Assembly: GCA_000173575.1 (NCBI GenBank) | Contig: ABYL01000011.1 | Coordinates: 1-64,000, forward strand | DNA from: Burkholderia sp. H160 | GTDB lineage: Bacteria; Pseudomonadota; Gammaproteobacteria; Burkholderiales; Burkholderiaceae | Direction of reading: 5' to 3' | DNA: 64,000 nt | In this document: positions 1 through 9,106 of the stretch, one piece after another | Layout of the letters: each line of letters opens with the position of its first letter | Numbering within the stretch: the first letter of the stretch is position 1 | Translations under genes and position numbers: made by a program | The notes under the pieces: model-generated | The model's database searches: none | What the model saw: the letters and a program-made list of their open reading frames with translations, nothing else | What the model was told of the DNA's origin: nothing

Positions 1-2
1 CG

Positions 3-164
3 CTGAACACCGAGAACGTCAGCGCCGACGTTCAGGCGCAGATCGACGCGGCCGAAGCGCGCCGCCGCCGCCTCGGTCTGGCCGGCAGCGACGACTCGCG
101 CGGCCAGGAGCAGTCGTCCAACGAATCGGCCCCGCCGTCCAACTCGCCGCCGACCGACCGCTGA
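3..164 (+). CDS. C-terminal end of an upstream protein (possibly RnfB/RsxB)
   Basis: An open frame enters from the left edge and stops with TGA at 162-164, giving the last 53 residues of a protein. It contains an alanine/arginine-rich stretch (AEARRRRLGL) and then a low-complexity Ser/Pro/Asp tail. In Burkholderia the gene before nth is often the electron-transport ferredoxin rsxB/rnfB, whose C-terminus is a similar charged tail, so that is the best guess. No Fe-S motif lies inside the window, so the identity rests on gene order alone. The stop lies 43 bases before nth, which suggests co-transcription. Confidence 0.5.
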   Translation: MNTENVSADVQAQIDAAEARRRRLGLAGSDDSRGQEQSSNESAPPSNSPPTDR

Positions 165-207
165 CCACATCGGCGCCGTCCGTCCCAACCACATCAACCC
201 GCTCCGC

Positions 208-852
208 ATGAACGCGAACAAACGCCGCGCGATCTACGAAACGCTTCAGAGCCTGAATCCGCATCCAACCACCGAGCTCGAGTACACGACGCCGTTCGAA
301 CTGCTGATCGCGGTGCTGTTGTCGGCACAGGCGACGGACGTGTCGGTCAACAAGGCGATGCGCAGGATGTTCCCGGTCGCGAACACGCCGCAGAAGGTCT
401 TTGACCTCGGCGAGGAAGGTGTCGCGAGCTATATCAAGACGATCGGTCTGTATCGGACGAAGGCGAAGAACGTGATCGCGACCTGTCGCATCCTGCTCGA
501 CCAGTACGGCGGCGAGGTGCCCGAGGATCGCGAAGCGCTCGAAGGGCTGCCGGGCGTCGGCCGCAAAACGGCCAACGTGATCCTGAACACGGCGTTCGGC
601 CATCCGACCATCGCGGTCGACACGCACATTTTCCGTGTCGCCAACCGCACCGGGCTCGCGCCCGGCAAGGACGTGCGCGCGGTCGAAGCGGCACTCGAAA
701 AATTCACACCCGCCGAATTCAGGCACGATGCGCATCACTGGCTGATCCTGCATGGGCGCTATGTGTGCAAGGCGCGCCGCCCCGAATGCTGGCATTGCGC
801 GATCGAGCCGCTGTGCGAGTTCCGGCCGAAGACGCCGCCGCCCGATCTTTAG
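208..852 (+). CDS. nth: Endonuclease III (DNA glycosylase/AP lyase)
   Basis: This base-excision-repair enzyme removes oxidised pyrimidines and nicks the abasic site. At 214 residues it has the usual length. The helix-hairpin-helix LPGVGRKTA (114-122) carries the catalytic lysine K120, and VDTH supplies the catalytic aspartate D138; both are at the same numbers as in E. coli Nth. The C-terminal [4Fe-4S] loop is complete, with C187-x6-C194-x2-C197-x5-C203. The ATG at 208 is preceded by only a weak Shine-Dalgarno sequence, which fits translation from an upstream operon message. Confidence 0.97.
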   Translation: MNANKRRAIYETLQSLNPHPTTELEYTTPFELLIAVLLSAQATDVSVNKAMRRMFPVANTPQKVFDLGEEGVASYIKTIGLYRTKAKNVIATCRILLDQYGGEVPEDREALEGLPGVGRKTANVILNTAFGHPTIAVDTHIFRVANRTGLAPGKDVRAVEAALEKFTPAEFRHDAHHWLILHGRYVCKARRPECWHCAIEPLCEFRPKTPPPDL

Positions 853-991
853 GCGCGGGCCTACCCGAAACCCGAGCCCCGCGCCTGCAGCCCGCGTGGC
901 CGCCGCGTAAAATGAGGTCTTCAGCGCACTGCGCGCTGCGTACACACACCGTCACGCACTGCGCACGCCCCTTCCACGCACCGGTTCCACG

Positions 992-1426
992 ATGTTCAAT
1001 CCCAGCCGCGACGAAGTTCGCCTCTTTTTCACCGACACCTGGCGCAAACAGCGCCAGGGCGAGATTCTGACGCCGCTCGAGGCGATCGCCGCCGACTGGA
1101 TCATCGAGCATCCGGAATACCACGCCGACCTCGCCGACGGCCCGGCCGCCCAGGCGCAGGACTATTCGCCCGAGCGCGGCCAGACGAATCCGTTCCTGCA
1201 TCTATCGATGCATCTGGCGATCTCGGAGCAGTTGTCGATCGATCAGCCGCCCGGCATTCGCGCCGCGCACGATAGGCTCGCCGCGCGGCTTGGCTCGACG
1301 CACGAGGCGCAGCACGCGATCATGGACTGCCTCGGCGAAACCATCTGGGAAGCGCAGCGTACCGGCACCCCGCCGGACACGGACGCGTATCTGCAGCGCA
1401 TCGAACGGCGCGCCACACGAGACTGA
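992..1426 (+). CDS. DUF1841 family protein
   Basis: This 144-residue soluble protein begins MFNPSRDEVR and contains the segment NPFLHLSMHLAISEQ near the middle. These are hallmarks of the DUF1841 family found mainly in beta- and gammaproteobacteria. The histidines H70 and H74 of that segment, together with later His/Asp residues, could form a metal site, but this is inference. No signal peptide or membrane segment is visible and the function is unknown. It lies 139 bases after nth on the same strand and ends just before a strong bidirectional terminator. Confidence 0.85.
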   Translation: MFNPSRDEVRLFFTDTWRKQRQGEILTPLEAIAADWIIEHPEYHADLADGPAAQAQDYSPERGQTNPFLHLSMHLAISEQLSIDQPPGIRAAHDRLAARLGSTHEAQHAIMDCLGETIWEAQRTGTPPDTDAYLQRIERRATRD

Positions 1427-1483
1427 AGCGACTGCAAACCCCGGCGCCGCACGACTCCAGGCACGCCGAGGTACAACGCCCCC

Positions 1484-1523
1484 AAAGCAAAACACCCCGC
1501 CGAGGCGGGGTGTTTTGCTTTTA
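1484..1523. terminator. Bidirectional intrinsic terminator
   Basis: Perfect 18-base arms (1484-1501 and 1504-1521) surround a two-base centre. They form a GC-rich core flanked by an A-tract on the left and a T-tract on the right. The element separates the plus-strand DUF1841 gene from the minus-strand cytochrome gene and can stop transcription from both sides. Confidence 0.9.
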
Positions 1524-1553
1524 AAGCTTCGGCGCGCATCCCGCGCCCGACGC

Positions 1554-1934
1554 TTACTTCTTCTGCACGAGGTCGCCGTCCAGCGACTCGACGTAAGCGG
1601 CGATGTCCTTCATATCGCCAAGCGACAGGCTCTGCACCTGTGCCTGCATGATCGCGTTGTTGCGGCCGAAGTGCGGATTGCCAACGCCCATCTGGTACTG
1701 ACGCAGCGCCCAGTACACATAGTCGGAGTGCTGACCGGCCAGCTTCGGATACTCCGGGCTCACCGGCTTGTTCAGGTTGACACCGTGGCAGGCTGCGCAG
1801 TTGTGGCTGTCGGCGAGCACCTTGCCGTTGCCGGCGTCGGCCGCGTGTGCGCCGTTCGCCGTGGCCAGACCGATTGCCGCCGCCGCGCCGACCGCCTTGA
1901 ATACCGTGTGGAGTGCCTGTTGGGGCTTGATCAT
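1554..1934 (-). CDS. Periplasmic class I cytochrome c (second gene of pair)
   Basis: This is a 126-residue exported monohaem cytochrome c. The N-terminus MIKPQQ is followed by a hydrophobic stretch and a cleavage-like AHAAD site near residue 32. The haem motif is C46-A-A-C49-H50, and a methionine in NNAIMQ is a likely sixth ligand. The ATG at 1934 was chosen because GGAG sits six bases upstream and the signal peptide starts there; longer open frame upstream lacks such features. It is the downstream member of a two-cytochrome operon, with 46 bases separating it from its partner. It probably passes electrons to a terminal oxidase, but the partner cannot be told from sequence. Confidence 0.88.
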   Translation of the reverse strand: MIKPQQALHTVFKAVGAAAAIGLATANGAHAADAGNGKVLADSHNCAACHGVNLNKPVSPEYPKLAGQHSDYVYWALRQYQMGVGNPHFGRNNAIMQAQVQSLSLGDMKDIAAYVESLDGDLVQKK

Positions 1935-1980
1935 GAATTCTCCTATCCCGCGAATTGGATGAACTGGTGACCGACGCCGA

Positions 1981-2349
1981 TCACTTGTCGGGATTGTTTT
2001 TCGAAGCGGCATTTTGCGCTGCGTAGTACGCGGCGACGTCGGCAATGTCCTGATCCGACAGCGTCACCGCAATCGCGTGCATCGTGTCGAAATGGCGGTC
2101 GCCCTTCTTGTAGGCGTGCAGCGCGTTTTCGAGGTATGCCTGATTTTGCCCGCCGAGCTTCGGCACGCGGAAAACTTCTGGATAAGCCGTGCGGTATTCA
2201 GGGATGCCGTGGCAGCCGATACACATCGCGACCTTGTCCCGGCCCGCCTTGGCGTTGCCTACGACATCCGCTGCTTGCGCACTGGCCGCGTAGCCCGCGA
2301 GCACCGACAGCGCTGCGATCACGACGTGTTTGCCGACGAATTTATTCAT
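1981..2349 (-). CDS. Periplasmic class I cytochrome c (first gene of pair)
   Basis: This 122-residue monohaem cytochrome c has a signal peptide ending near ASAQA-A (residue 27) and the haem motif C43-I-G-C46-H47. A methionine at DTMHA is a candidate axial ligand. It resembles the next gene in size and fold, so the pair looks like a split, c4-like arrangement: two separate single-haem proteins instead of one dihaem protein. Upstream lies a 325-base divergent promoter region shared with the MoxR gene. Confidence 0.88.
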   Translation of the reverse strand: MNKFVGKHVVIAALSVLAGYAASAQAADVVGNAKAGRDKVAMCIGCHGIPEYRTAYPEVFRVPKLGGQNQAYLENALHAYKKGDRHFDTMHAIAVTLSDQDIADVAAYYAAQNAASKNNPDK

Positions 2350-2674
2350 AGATGTAACCTGGCTTGAGGGGAAACGGGTGCCCAGAAAGGCAGCGGTCCG
2401 GCCGTTCTTCTTATAGGGTGGCCACGCAGGCCAAAAAAATCGGGCTCATTGTACCGCGACGCCGCGCCGAACGTCCACCAGACACGGGAGCCGCGTAACG
2501 CCCGCCGGGACGGGCCTCGCGCCATGCCCGCGGCGGCTTCGAAACCGCACCACTGCAGCATCGCAGCAGCGCCACGGCCACACGACAGCGCGGCTGACAC
2601 CCTACGTGAGGCGGTTTCAGGCCAACAGGCCTTCTGACTTATACTGGTTTTTTTCCGCACAAGACCATCTCGCC
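2350..2674. other. Divergent intergenic region
   Basis: These 325 bases lie between the minus-strand cytochrome pair and the plus-strand MoxR gene and must hold both promoters. No gene, convincing hairpin or operator was found. Short frames here lack start signals and family features. Confidence 0.5.
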
Positions 2675-3517
2675 ATGCGTTTCGAAGGCTCATCGCAGTA
2701 CGTCGCCACCGACGACCTCAAGCTCGCGGTCAACGCCGCGATGACGCTCAAGCGTCCGCTCTTGATCAAGGGCGAACCCGGCACCGGCAAGACCATGCTG
2801 GCCGAGGAAGTCGCCGCCGCCCTCGGCATGCCGCTGCTGCAATGGCACATCAAGTCGACCACCAAGGCCCAGCAGGGGCTGTGCGAATACGACGCGGTGT
2901 CGCGTCTGCGCGATTCGCAGCTTGGCGACGAACGCGTGAAGGACATCCGCAACTACATCGTCAAGGGTGTGCTGTGGCAGGCGTTCGAATCGGACGAGCA
3001 AAGCGTGCTGCTGATCGACGAGATCGACAAGGCCGACATCGAATTCCCGAATGACCTGCTGCGCGAACTCGATCGCATGGAGTTTTACGTGTACGAGACG
3101 CACGAGCTGGTGCGCGCGAAGCATCGCCCGCTCGTGATCATCACGTCGAACAACGAGAAGGAGTTGCCCGACGCGTTCCTGCGCCGCTGCTTCTTCCACT
3201 ACATCAAGTTTCCGGATGCGACGACGATGCAGCAGATCGTCGACGTGCACTACCCCGGCATCAAGAAGGATCTGCTCGCCGCGGCGCTGCAGAGCTTCTT
3301 CGAGCTGCGCAACGTCGCGGGGCTGAAGAAGAAGCCGTCCACCTCCGAACTGCTCGACTGGCTCAAGCTGCTGCTCGCCGAAGACATTCCGCCCGAAGCA
3401 CTGCGCTCGCCCGATCAGAAGCAGATCGTGCCGCCGCTGCACGGCGCGCTGCTGAAGAACGAACAGGACGTGAGCCTGTTCGAGCGGCTGCTGTTCATGA
3501 ACCGCAACAACCGTTGA
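2675..3517 (+). CDS. MoxR-family AAA+ ATPase
   Basis: This 280-residue ATPase of the MoxR group acts as a chaperone-like remodelling enzyme, usually with a von Willebrand A partner. Walker A is GEPGTGKT (33-40), Walker B is LLIDEID (112-118), and a sensor-1-like ITSNNEKELPDAF segment and the arginine-rich RRC follow. The start MRFEGSSQYV matches the usual beginning of this family; 23 more residues could be read upstream but look unrelated. The partner VWA gene begins 27 bases downstream, so the two are probably one operon. Confidence 0.93.
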   Translation: MRFEGSSQYVATDDLKLAVNAAMTLKRPLLIKGEPGTGKTMLAEEVAAALGMPLLQWHIKSTTKAQQGLCEYDAVSRLRDSQLGDERVKDIRNYIVKGVLWQAFESDEQSVLLIDEIDKADIEFPNDLLRELDRMEFYVYETHELVRAKHRPLVIITSNNEKELPDAFLRRCFFHYIKFPDATTMQQIVDVHYPGIKKDLLAAALQSFFELRNVAGLKKKPSTSELLDWLKLLLAEDIPPEALRSPDQKQIVPPLHGALLKNEQDVSLFERLLFMNRNNR

Positions 3518-3544
3518 GCGTGAGCTGCGTGAACAGGCCCTAGC

Positions 3545-4720
3545 ATGCTGATCGACTTTTTCTACTCGCTGCGCGCCGCCCGACTGCCGGTCTCGGTGAA
3601 GGAATACCTGACGCTGCTCGAAGCGCTGAAGGCCAACGTGATCGCGCCGTCGCTCGACGAGTTCTACTACCTCGCGCGCATCACGCTCGTGAAAGACGAG
3701 CAGTACTTCGACAAGTTCGACCAGGCGTTCGGCGCGTACTTCAACGGCGTCGCGCTCACGTCCGAGCTCGCGTTCGACATTCCGCTCGACTGGCTGAAGA
3801 AGAAGCTGCAACGCGATCTGTCGCCTGAGGAAAAAGCGCAGATCGAAGCGATGGGCGGCATCGACAAGCTGATGGAGCGTCTGAAGGAACTGTTCGACGA
3901 ACAGAAGGAGCGCCACGAGGGCGGCAACAAATGGATCGGCACGGGCGGCACGTCGCCGTTCGGCAACGGCGGCTATAACCCCGAGGGCGTGCGCATCGGC
4001 GGCGATGCGGCCGGCAATCGCACGGCCGTCAAGGTGTGGGAAGCGCGCGCGTATCGCGACTACGACGACCAGGTCGAAATCGGCACGCGCAATATCAAGG
4101 TCGCGCTGCGGCGCTTGCGCCGTTTCGCGCGCGAAGGCGCCGCCGAGGAACTCGATCTGCCCGACACGATCCGCAGCACCGCCGCGAACGCCGGCTGGCT
4201 CGATCTGAAGATGGTGCCCGAGCGGCACAATAACGTGAAAGTGCTGATGCTGCTCGACGTCGGCGGCTCCATGGACGATCACGTGAAGCGCACCGAGGAG
4301 CTGTTTTCCGCCGCCAAGGCCGAGTTCAAGCACCTCGAGTTCTACTACTTCCACAACTGCGTGTACGACTTCTTGTGGAAGAACAACCGCCGCCGACATG
4401 CCGAGCGCACGCCGACGTGGGACGTGCTGCACAAGTTCACGCCCGACTACAAGCTGATCTTCGTCGGCGACGCGACGATGAGCCCTTACGAAGTGTTGCA
4501 GCCGGGCGGCTCGGTCGAGTACAACAACGCCGAGGCCGGCGCGGTGTGGTTGCGCCGGCTCGCCGATCATTTCCCGCATTTCGCGTGGCTGAATCCGGAA
4601 CCCGAAGCGCTGTGGCCGTACCGGCAGTCGGTCAGCGCGATCCGCGAAGTGCTGGGCCATCGCATGTATCCGCTAACGCTCGCGGGCCTCGAGACGGCCA
4701 TGCGGGTGCTGAGCAAGTAA
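3545..4720 (+). CDS. VWA-domain (CoxE-like) protein, MoxR partner
   Basis: This 391-residue protein has an N-terminal helical CoxE-type region (1-120), a glycine-rich linker (127-160) and a C-terminal von Willebrand A domain (about 230-390). The metal-binding MIDAS motif reads D238-V-G-G-S242, so glycine replaces the first serine of the usual DxSxS pattern; metal binding may be weakened. MoxR/VWA pairs often help insert metals or assemble enzymes, CoxE for carbon-monoxide dehydrogenase being the named example, but no client enzyme is encoded nearby. Its target is therefore unknown. Confidence 0.9.
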   Translation: MLIDFFYSLRAARLPVSVKEYLTLLEALKANVIAPSLDEFYYLARITLVKDEQYFDKFDQAFGAYFNGVALTSELAFDIPLDWLKKKLQRDLSPEEKAQIEAMGGIDKLMERLKELFDEQKERHEGGNKWIGTGGTSPFGNGGYNPEGVRIGGDAAGNRTAVKVWEARAYRDYDDQVEIGTRNIKVALRRLRRFAREGAAEELDLPDTIRSTAANAGWLDLKMVPERHNNVKVLMLLDVGGSMDDHVKRTEELFSAAKAEFKHLEFYYFHNCVYDFLWKNNRRRHAERTPTWDVLHKFTPDYKLIFVGDATMSPYEVLQPGGSVEYNNAEAGAVWLRRLADHFPHFAWLNPEPEALWPYRQSVSAIREVLGHRMYPLTLAGLETAMRVLSK

Positions 4721-4781
4721 CGCCCGCCGCTCCAACGTCCACGTTTTCACGCTTTAACTTCCCCAACAAGAAAGCCTTCGC

Positions 4782-6002
4782 ATGAGTTCGTCCCCGTCGC
4801 CCCAGCTGTCCCCCGCCGCCACGGCGGAGAGGCGTTTCAATCCGCTCGCCGATACGTCGCTATCGACGATCGTCGCGGGCTTCGTCGCGGCGATGACCGG
4901 CTACACGAGCTCGCTCGTGCTGATGTTCCAGGCGGGCCAGGCCGCGCATCTGAGCGATGCGCAGATTTCGTCCTGGATCTGGGCGCTGTCGATCGGCATG
5001 GGCCTCTGCACGATCGGCCTGTCGCTGCGCTTTCGCGCGCCGATCGTGATCGCGTGGTCGACGCCGGGCGCGGCGCTGCTGGTGGCGTCGCTGCCGCATG
5101 TCGAGTATGCGCAGGCGATCGGCGCGTTCATCTTCTGCGCGGCGCTGCTGACTCTGGTCGGCGTGACCGGCTGGTTCGACGCGCTGATGAAGCGGATTCC
5201 TTCGGGCCTCGCGTCAGCGCTGCTCGCGGGCATCCTGTTCGAGATCGGCATCGAGATTTTCCGCGCCGCGCAGTACCAGACCGCGCTCGTGCTGACGATG
5301 TTTTTCACCTACCTGATCGTCAAGCGGTTCGTGCCGCGCTACGCGATTCCGACGACGCTCGTGGCCGGCACGGCCGCCGCCGGCGGCCTCGGGCTGCTCG
5401 ACTTCAGCCACTTTCACGTCGCGCTCGCGCATCCGGTGCTGACGATGCCGTCGTTTTCGGTGGCCGCGTGCGTGAGCATCGGTATTCCGCTGTTCGTGGT
5501 CGCGATGGCCTCGCAGAACGTGCCTGGCATCGCGGTGCTGCGTGCGGACGGCTACACGACACCGTCTGCGCCGCTGATCGCGACGACCGGCGTCGCGTCG
5601 CTGCTGCTCGCGCCGTTCGGCTCGCACGGCATCAATCTTGCGGCGATCACGGCGGCCATCTGCACTGGCCCCGAAGCGCACGAAAACCCCGCGAGGCGCT
5701 ACACAGCCGCCGTATGGGGTGGCATTTTCTATCTGATCGCGGGCGTGTTTGGCGCGACCATCGCCGCGCTGTTCGCGGCGTTCCCGAAGGAGCTGGTCGT
5801 GTCGGTCGCAGCGCTCGCGCTGTTCGGCTCGATCATGAGCGGGCTCGCCAATGCGATGCAAGACACGAGGCAGCGCGAGGCGGCGCTCGTCACGTTCATG
5901 GTGACCGCTTCGGGGCTCACGCTGCTGTCGATCGGCTCGGCGTTCTGGGGGCTCGTCGCCGGCGTGGTGACGCAAGTCGTGCTGAACCCGCGGCGCGCGT
6001 GA
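4782..6002 (+). CDS. benE: BenE-family benzoate/H+ symporter
   Basis: This 406-residue inner-membrane protein has about 11-12 hydrophobic segments. It carries the family's MTGYTSSLVLMFQAGQ start and internal segments such as SHGINLAAITAAICTG. BenE proteins are assigned to proton-driven benzoate uptake. No aromatic-degradation genes are nearby, so the substrate may differ. It lies 61 bases after the VWA gene and may share its message or have its own promoter. Length and topology fit the family with no sign of damage. Confidence 0.9.
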   Translation: MSSSPSPQLSPAATAERRFNPLADTSLSTIVAGFVAAMTGYTSSLVLMFQAGQAAHLSDAQISSWIWALSIGMGLCTIGLSLRFRAPIVIAWSTPGAALLVASLPHVEYAQAIGAFIFCAALLTLVGVTGWFDALMKRIPSGLASALLAGILFEIGIEIFRAAQYQTALVLTMFFTYLIVKRFVPRYAIPTTLVAGTAAAGGLGLLDFSHFHVALAHPVLTMPSFSVAACVSIGIPLFVVAMASQNVPGIAVLRADGYTTPSAPLIATTGVASLLLAPFGSHGINLAAITAAICTGPEAHENPARRYTAAVWGGIFYLIAGVFGATIAALFAAFPKELVVSVAALALFGSIMSGLANAMQDTRQREAALVTFMVTASGLTLLSIGSAFWGLVAGVVTQVVLNPRRA

Positions 6003-6226
6003 ACGGATCGCCACGCCCCGCTGTCCATATCCGGTATTCATACTGACCCCGGCGATCCGCCATAGAATAGACGTATCCGGCAGCGTTTCCCGGCGCCATC
6101 GCGGGACGCGCTGCGGCTTGACCCGCGGCCGCAGGTGCCGGCTGGCTCCTCTGCTTTGCCCAGCCGGCGCGGCGGCGTCCTCATTTCCCCTGAACCACGG
6201 CGCGCACGCGCCCTGAAGGCCCGAAC

Positions 6227-7180
6227 ATGACAACCGCACTCGACCAACTCAAGCAGTACACCACCGTGGTGGCCGACACCGGCGACTTCCAGCAGCTCGC
6301 GCAGTACAAGCCGCGGGATGCGACCACCAATCCGTCGCTGATTCTGAAGGCCGTGCAGAAAGACGACTACCGGCCGCTGCTCGAAAAGACCGTGAAGGCG
6401 CATGCGTCGAAGCCGGTCGGTGCGATCATCGACCAGTTGCTGATCGCGTTCGGCACCGAGATCCTCAAGATCATCCCGGGGCGGGTGTCGACCGAAGTCG
6501 ACGCGCGCCTGTCGTTCGACATCGAAGGCTCGATCAAAAAAGCCCATGAGCTGATCGCGCTGTACAAGGAGCACGGCATCGAGCGCGAGCGCGTGCTGAT
6601 CAAGCTCGCCTCGACGTGGGAAGGCGTGCGCGCGGCCGAGGTGCTGCAGAAGGAAGGCATCCGCTGCAACATGACGCTGCTGTTCTCGCTCGCGCAGGCG
6701 GCGGCCTGTGCGGAAGCGGGTGCGCAGCTGATCTCGCCGTTCGTCGGCCGCATCTACGACTGGTACAAGAAGAGCGCCGGCAGCGCGTGGGACGAGGCGA
6801 AAGACGGCGGCGCCAACGATCCGGGCGTCAAGTCGGTGCGCCGCATCTACGCGTACTACAAGAAGTTCGGCTACAAGACCGAGGTGATGGGCGCGAGCTT
6901 CCGCACCACGTCGCAGATTCTGGAACTGGCCGGCTGCGATCTGCTGACGATCAGCCCCGACCTGCTTCAGAAGCTCCAGGAGAGCACCGACCCGGTCGAG
7001 CGCAAGCTGTCGCCGGACGCATCGGGCGACGCGGACATCGCGCGCGTGCCGGTCGACGAGAAATCGTTCCGCTTCCTCGTCAACGACGAAGCGATGGCGA
7101 CCGAGAAGCTCGCCGAAGGCATCCGTACGTTCGCCGCGGACGCGGTCAAGCTGGAAAAGCTGATCGAAACGCTGCGTTGA
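6227..7180 (+). CDS. tal: Transaldolase
   Basis: This 317-residue enzyme moves a dihydroxyacetone unit between sugar phosphates in the non-oxidative pentose phosphate pathway. The Schiff-base lysine is K126 in [10 protein letters not shown], and D17 in the VVADTGD segment and the DATTNPS motif (31-37) match TalB-type enzymes. The ATG at 6227 gives the standard TalB-like N-terminus. A 12-13 bp hairpin 67 bases after the stop is a likely terminator. It stands alone, without zwf or tkt. Confidence 0.97.
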   Translation: MTTALDQLKQYTTVVADTGDFQQLAQYKPRDATTNPSLILKAVQKDDYRPLLEKTVKAHASKPVGAIIDQLLIAFGTEILKIIPGRVSTEVDARLSFDIEGSIKKAHELIALYKEHGIERERVLIKLASTWEGVRAAEVLQKEGIRCNMTLLFSLAQAAACAEAGAQLISPFVGRIYDWYKKSAGSAWDEAKDGGANDPGVKSVRRIYAYYKKFGYKTEVMGASFRTTSQILELAGCDLLTISPDLLQKLQESTDPVERKLSPDASGDADIARVPVDEKSFRFLVNDEAMATEKLAEGIRTFAADAVKLEKLIETLR

Positions 7181-7246
7181 GATGCCGGGCGACGCTGGCT
7201 GAGTGACGCTCACGCACGCTGAGCCGCGCGAAAGCCATCCACGACA

Positions 7247-7278
7247 GGCGGCGCTGAACCTCACGGTTCAGCGCCGCT
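7247..7278 (+). terminator. Probable tal terminator
   Basis: Perfect 12-base arms (7248-7259 and 7266-7277), extendable by one pair, form a GC-rich hairpin downstream of tal. Only a short, interrupted T-run follows, so its strength is uncertain. Confidence 0.65.
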
Positions 7279-7420
7279 CCTCGTTTACCGCCCGCTCGCC
7301 GCTTACGGCAGCGCGTCACAATTGGCGCGCGGCAGCCGACTACAATCGATTCCACGCCCCTCCCTGCCGCCGTTTGCGGGGCACGATGGCGCCCCCAAAC
7401 GCCTGATCATGGAGACGATC

Positions 7421-7840
7421 ATGTACGTTCAACCCTACGTATTCTTCAACGGCCGTTGCCAGGAAGCACTCGACTACTACACCGACAAGCTCGGCGCCCA
7501 GGTGATCTGCAAGATGCTGTTCAAGGAAGCGCCGCCGGACGCGCAGAACCCGCCGCGCCCCGAGCTCGCTGACAAGATCATGCACGCGAGCGTGCAGTTG
7601 GGCTCGAGCACGTGGATGGCGTCCGACGGCAACTGCGATCCGGCGGCCGGCCCGTTCAACGGCTTCAGCCTGGCGCTGACCGTTGACGACAACGCGTCGG
7701 CGGAAAAATGCTTCAACGCGCTAGCCGACGGCGGCAAGGTCGTGATGCCGTTCGCGCAAACATTCTGGAGCAAGGGCTTCGGGATGGTGGCGGACCGCTT
7801 CGGCATGATGTGGATGGTCACGCTGCCATCGCAGGAATGA
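7421..7840 (+). CDS. VOC-family (PhnB-like) protein
   Basis: This 139-residue protein of the vicinal-oxygen-chelate superfamily resembles the PhnB/glyoxalase-like group. It starts MYVQPYVFFNGRCQEALDYY, typical of these proteins, and ends with the DRFGMMWMV segment that carries the last beta strands of the fold. The ATG at 7421 is preferred over 7409 because GGAG (7411-7414) is correctly spaced for it. The group includes many uncharacterised members, and no substrate can be read from the sequence. It stands alone between tal and a convergent membrane-protein gene. Confidence 0.88.
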   Translation: MYVQPYVFFNGRCQEALDYYTDKLGAQVICKMLFKEAPPDAQNPPRPELADKIMHASVQLGSSTWMASDGNCDPAAGPFNGFSLALTVDDNASAEKCFNALADGGKVVMPFAQTFWSKGFGMVADRFGMMWMVTLPSQE

Positions 7841-7853
7841 GGATCAGCCCCGT

Positions 7854-8978
7854 CTAGGCGAGCCGCGCCGCCCGCTCATGCCGCTCGATATTCCAGTTCG
7901 GCTCGGTCTCGAACAACAGCGCGCGCAACCGGTCCACCTGCTCCGCGAGCCGCTGACCGAGCCAGTACGGCCCCAGCCAGTCGGGCGGCAATGCGGTGGC
8001 CGCGTCGCCATGCCGCTCCGCGGGCGGAGCGGCCGCCGGAATGCCGAAGCGCGTCGGGCGGCCAAAGCGCAGCCCGCGCGCGGTCGATAGCAGGATCGCG
8101 CGCACGGCACGCACCTCGGCGCCGCAATGCGTCGCATAGGCGGTGCGCGCGGCCGCGTCGGCGTTCATCAGCGGCCCCATCGCCAGCAGTTCGAGTGAGC
8201 TGAGCACCGAGCGATGCAGCCGCTGGATCTCCTCGAGCTTCGTCTGCGGCACGTCGATTTCCTTCGCGACAGACGGCATTAGCGAGCGCAACTGCACGAG
8301 CCGCTTGTTGATCTGCAGGAAACGCTTGACCTGCTCCTCCTCGGTGATGGTCTCGCCGTCGACGAGCCGCGCGTAGATGCTCGCGCATTCGCGCAGATTG
8401 ACGGCGAGCCCATAGCGCCACGAATACGTCGCGTGCAGCGGAAACGCGAACGAAAACGCCAGCGCGATCACGATGCCGATCAGCACGTTCAGCGTGCGCC
8501 ACAGGCCGACGTCGATCAGATTGTCGCCGTGGCCCGCGACGATGCACATCGTAATCGCGGTCAGGAGCCCGATATAGCCGGACGAGCCGATCGCGAACCA
8601 CGCGCAGACCGCCGCGATGATCGCCATCAGCACATAGGTGAGCGGCAGCGAGCCGATGAGGTGCTGCTGCACGATCAGCAAGAGTCCGATCGATGCGCCG
8701 AGCAGCGTGCCGGCCGCGCGTTCGGCCGCTTTCTTGCGGATATTGCCGTGATGCTGCAACCCGCCGATCACGACCAGCAACGTCACCGACGACCAGATGC
8801 CATGCGGAATGTTGATGCCGGTCGTCGCGAGAATCGACACCAGCATCGCGAGGCCTACGCGCAGGCTATGCAGCATCTTTGCGTGCCGGTAGCGGTAATA
8901 CGGCGAGGTGACCGCGCGCACCATCCGGCTGAGCGCCGCGCGGCGGGGGATCACGGTGGGAGTATCGGCAGCAGCCAT
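7854..8978 (-). CDS. FUSC-family inner-membrane protein
   Basis: This 374-residue protein has two N-terminal clusters of hydrophobic helices (about 37-165) followed by a cytoplasmic helical region and a Pro/Ala-rich C-terminus. The segment GIWSSVTLLVVIGGLQHHGNI and the following KAAERAAGTLLGA match the FUSC family (fusaric-acid-resistance/AaeB/YccS-like). Such proteins are linked to export of aromatic acids or other small molecules. No membrane-fusion or outer-membrane partner is adjacent, so it may work alone. It ends 14 bases from the convergent VOC gene with no obvious terminator between them. Confidence 0.85.
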   Translation of the reverse strand: MAAADTPTVIPRRAALSRMVRAVTSPYYRYRHAKMLHSLRVGLAMLVSILATTGINIPHGIWSSVTLLVVIGGLQHHGNIRKKAAERAAGTLLGASIGLLLIVQQHLIGSLPLTYVLMAIIAAVCAWFAIGSSGYIGLLTAITMCIVAGHGDNLIDVGLWRTLNVLIGIVIALAFSFAFPLHATYSWRYGLAVNLRECASIYARLVDGETITEEEQVKRFLQINKRLVQLRSLMPSVAKEIDVPQTKLEEIQRLHRSVLSSLELLAMGPLMNADAAARTAYATHCGAEVRAVRAILLSTARGLRFGRPTRFGIPAAAPPAERHGDAATALPPDWLGPYWLGQRLAEQVDRLRALLFETEPNWNIERHERAARLA

Positions 8979-9045
8979 GGCGGCGCGCGGCGAACGCGTG
9001 GAAGGACGGTTCCGCTATCCTGCCCTGGAGTGCCCCTCAAACACA

Positions 9046-9075
9046 AACGCCCGCCAACTTTCGTCGGCGGGCGTT
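9046..9075 (-). terminator. Terminator of the symporter operon
   Basis: Ten-base perfect arms (9046-9055 and 9066-9075) lie 32 bases past the symporter stop codon. Read on the minus strand, the stem is followed by a T-rich run, as in an intrinsic terminator. Confidence 0.75.
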
Positions 9076-9106
9076 GCGTTCTTCAGAGCGTGAAGCTGGA
9101 GCCGGA

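Noticed and set aside
2690-4660. Long minus-strand frame opposite the MoxR and VWA genes
   Set aside because: It spans two convincing plus-strand genes and has no recognisable domain.
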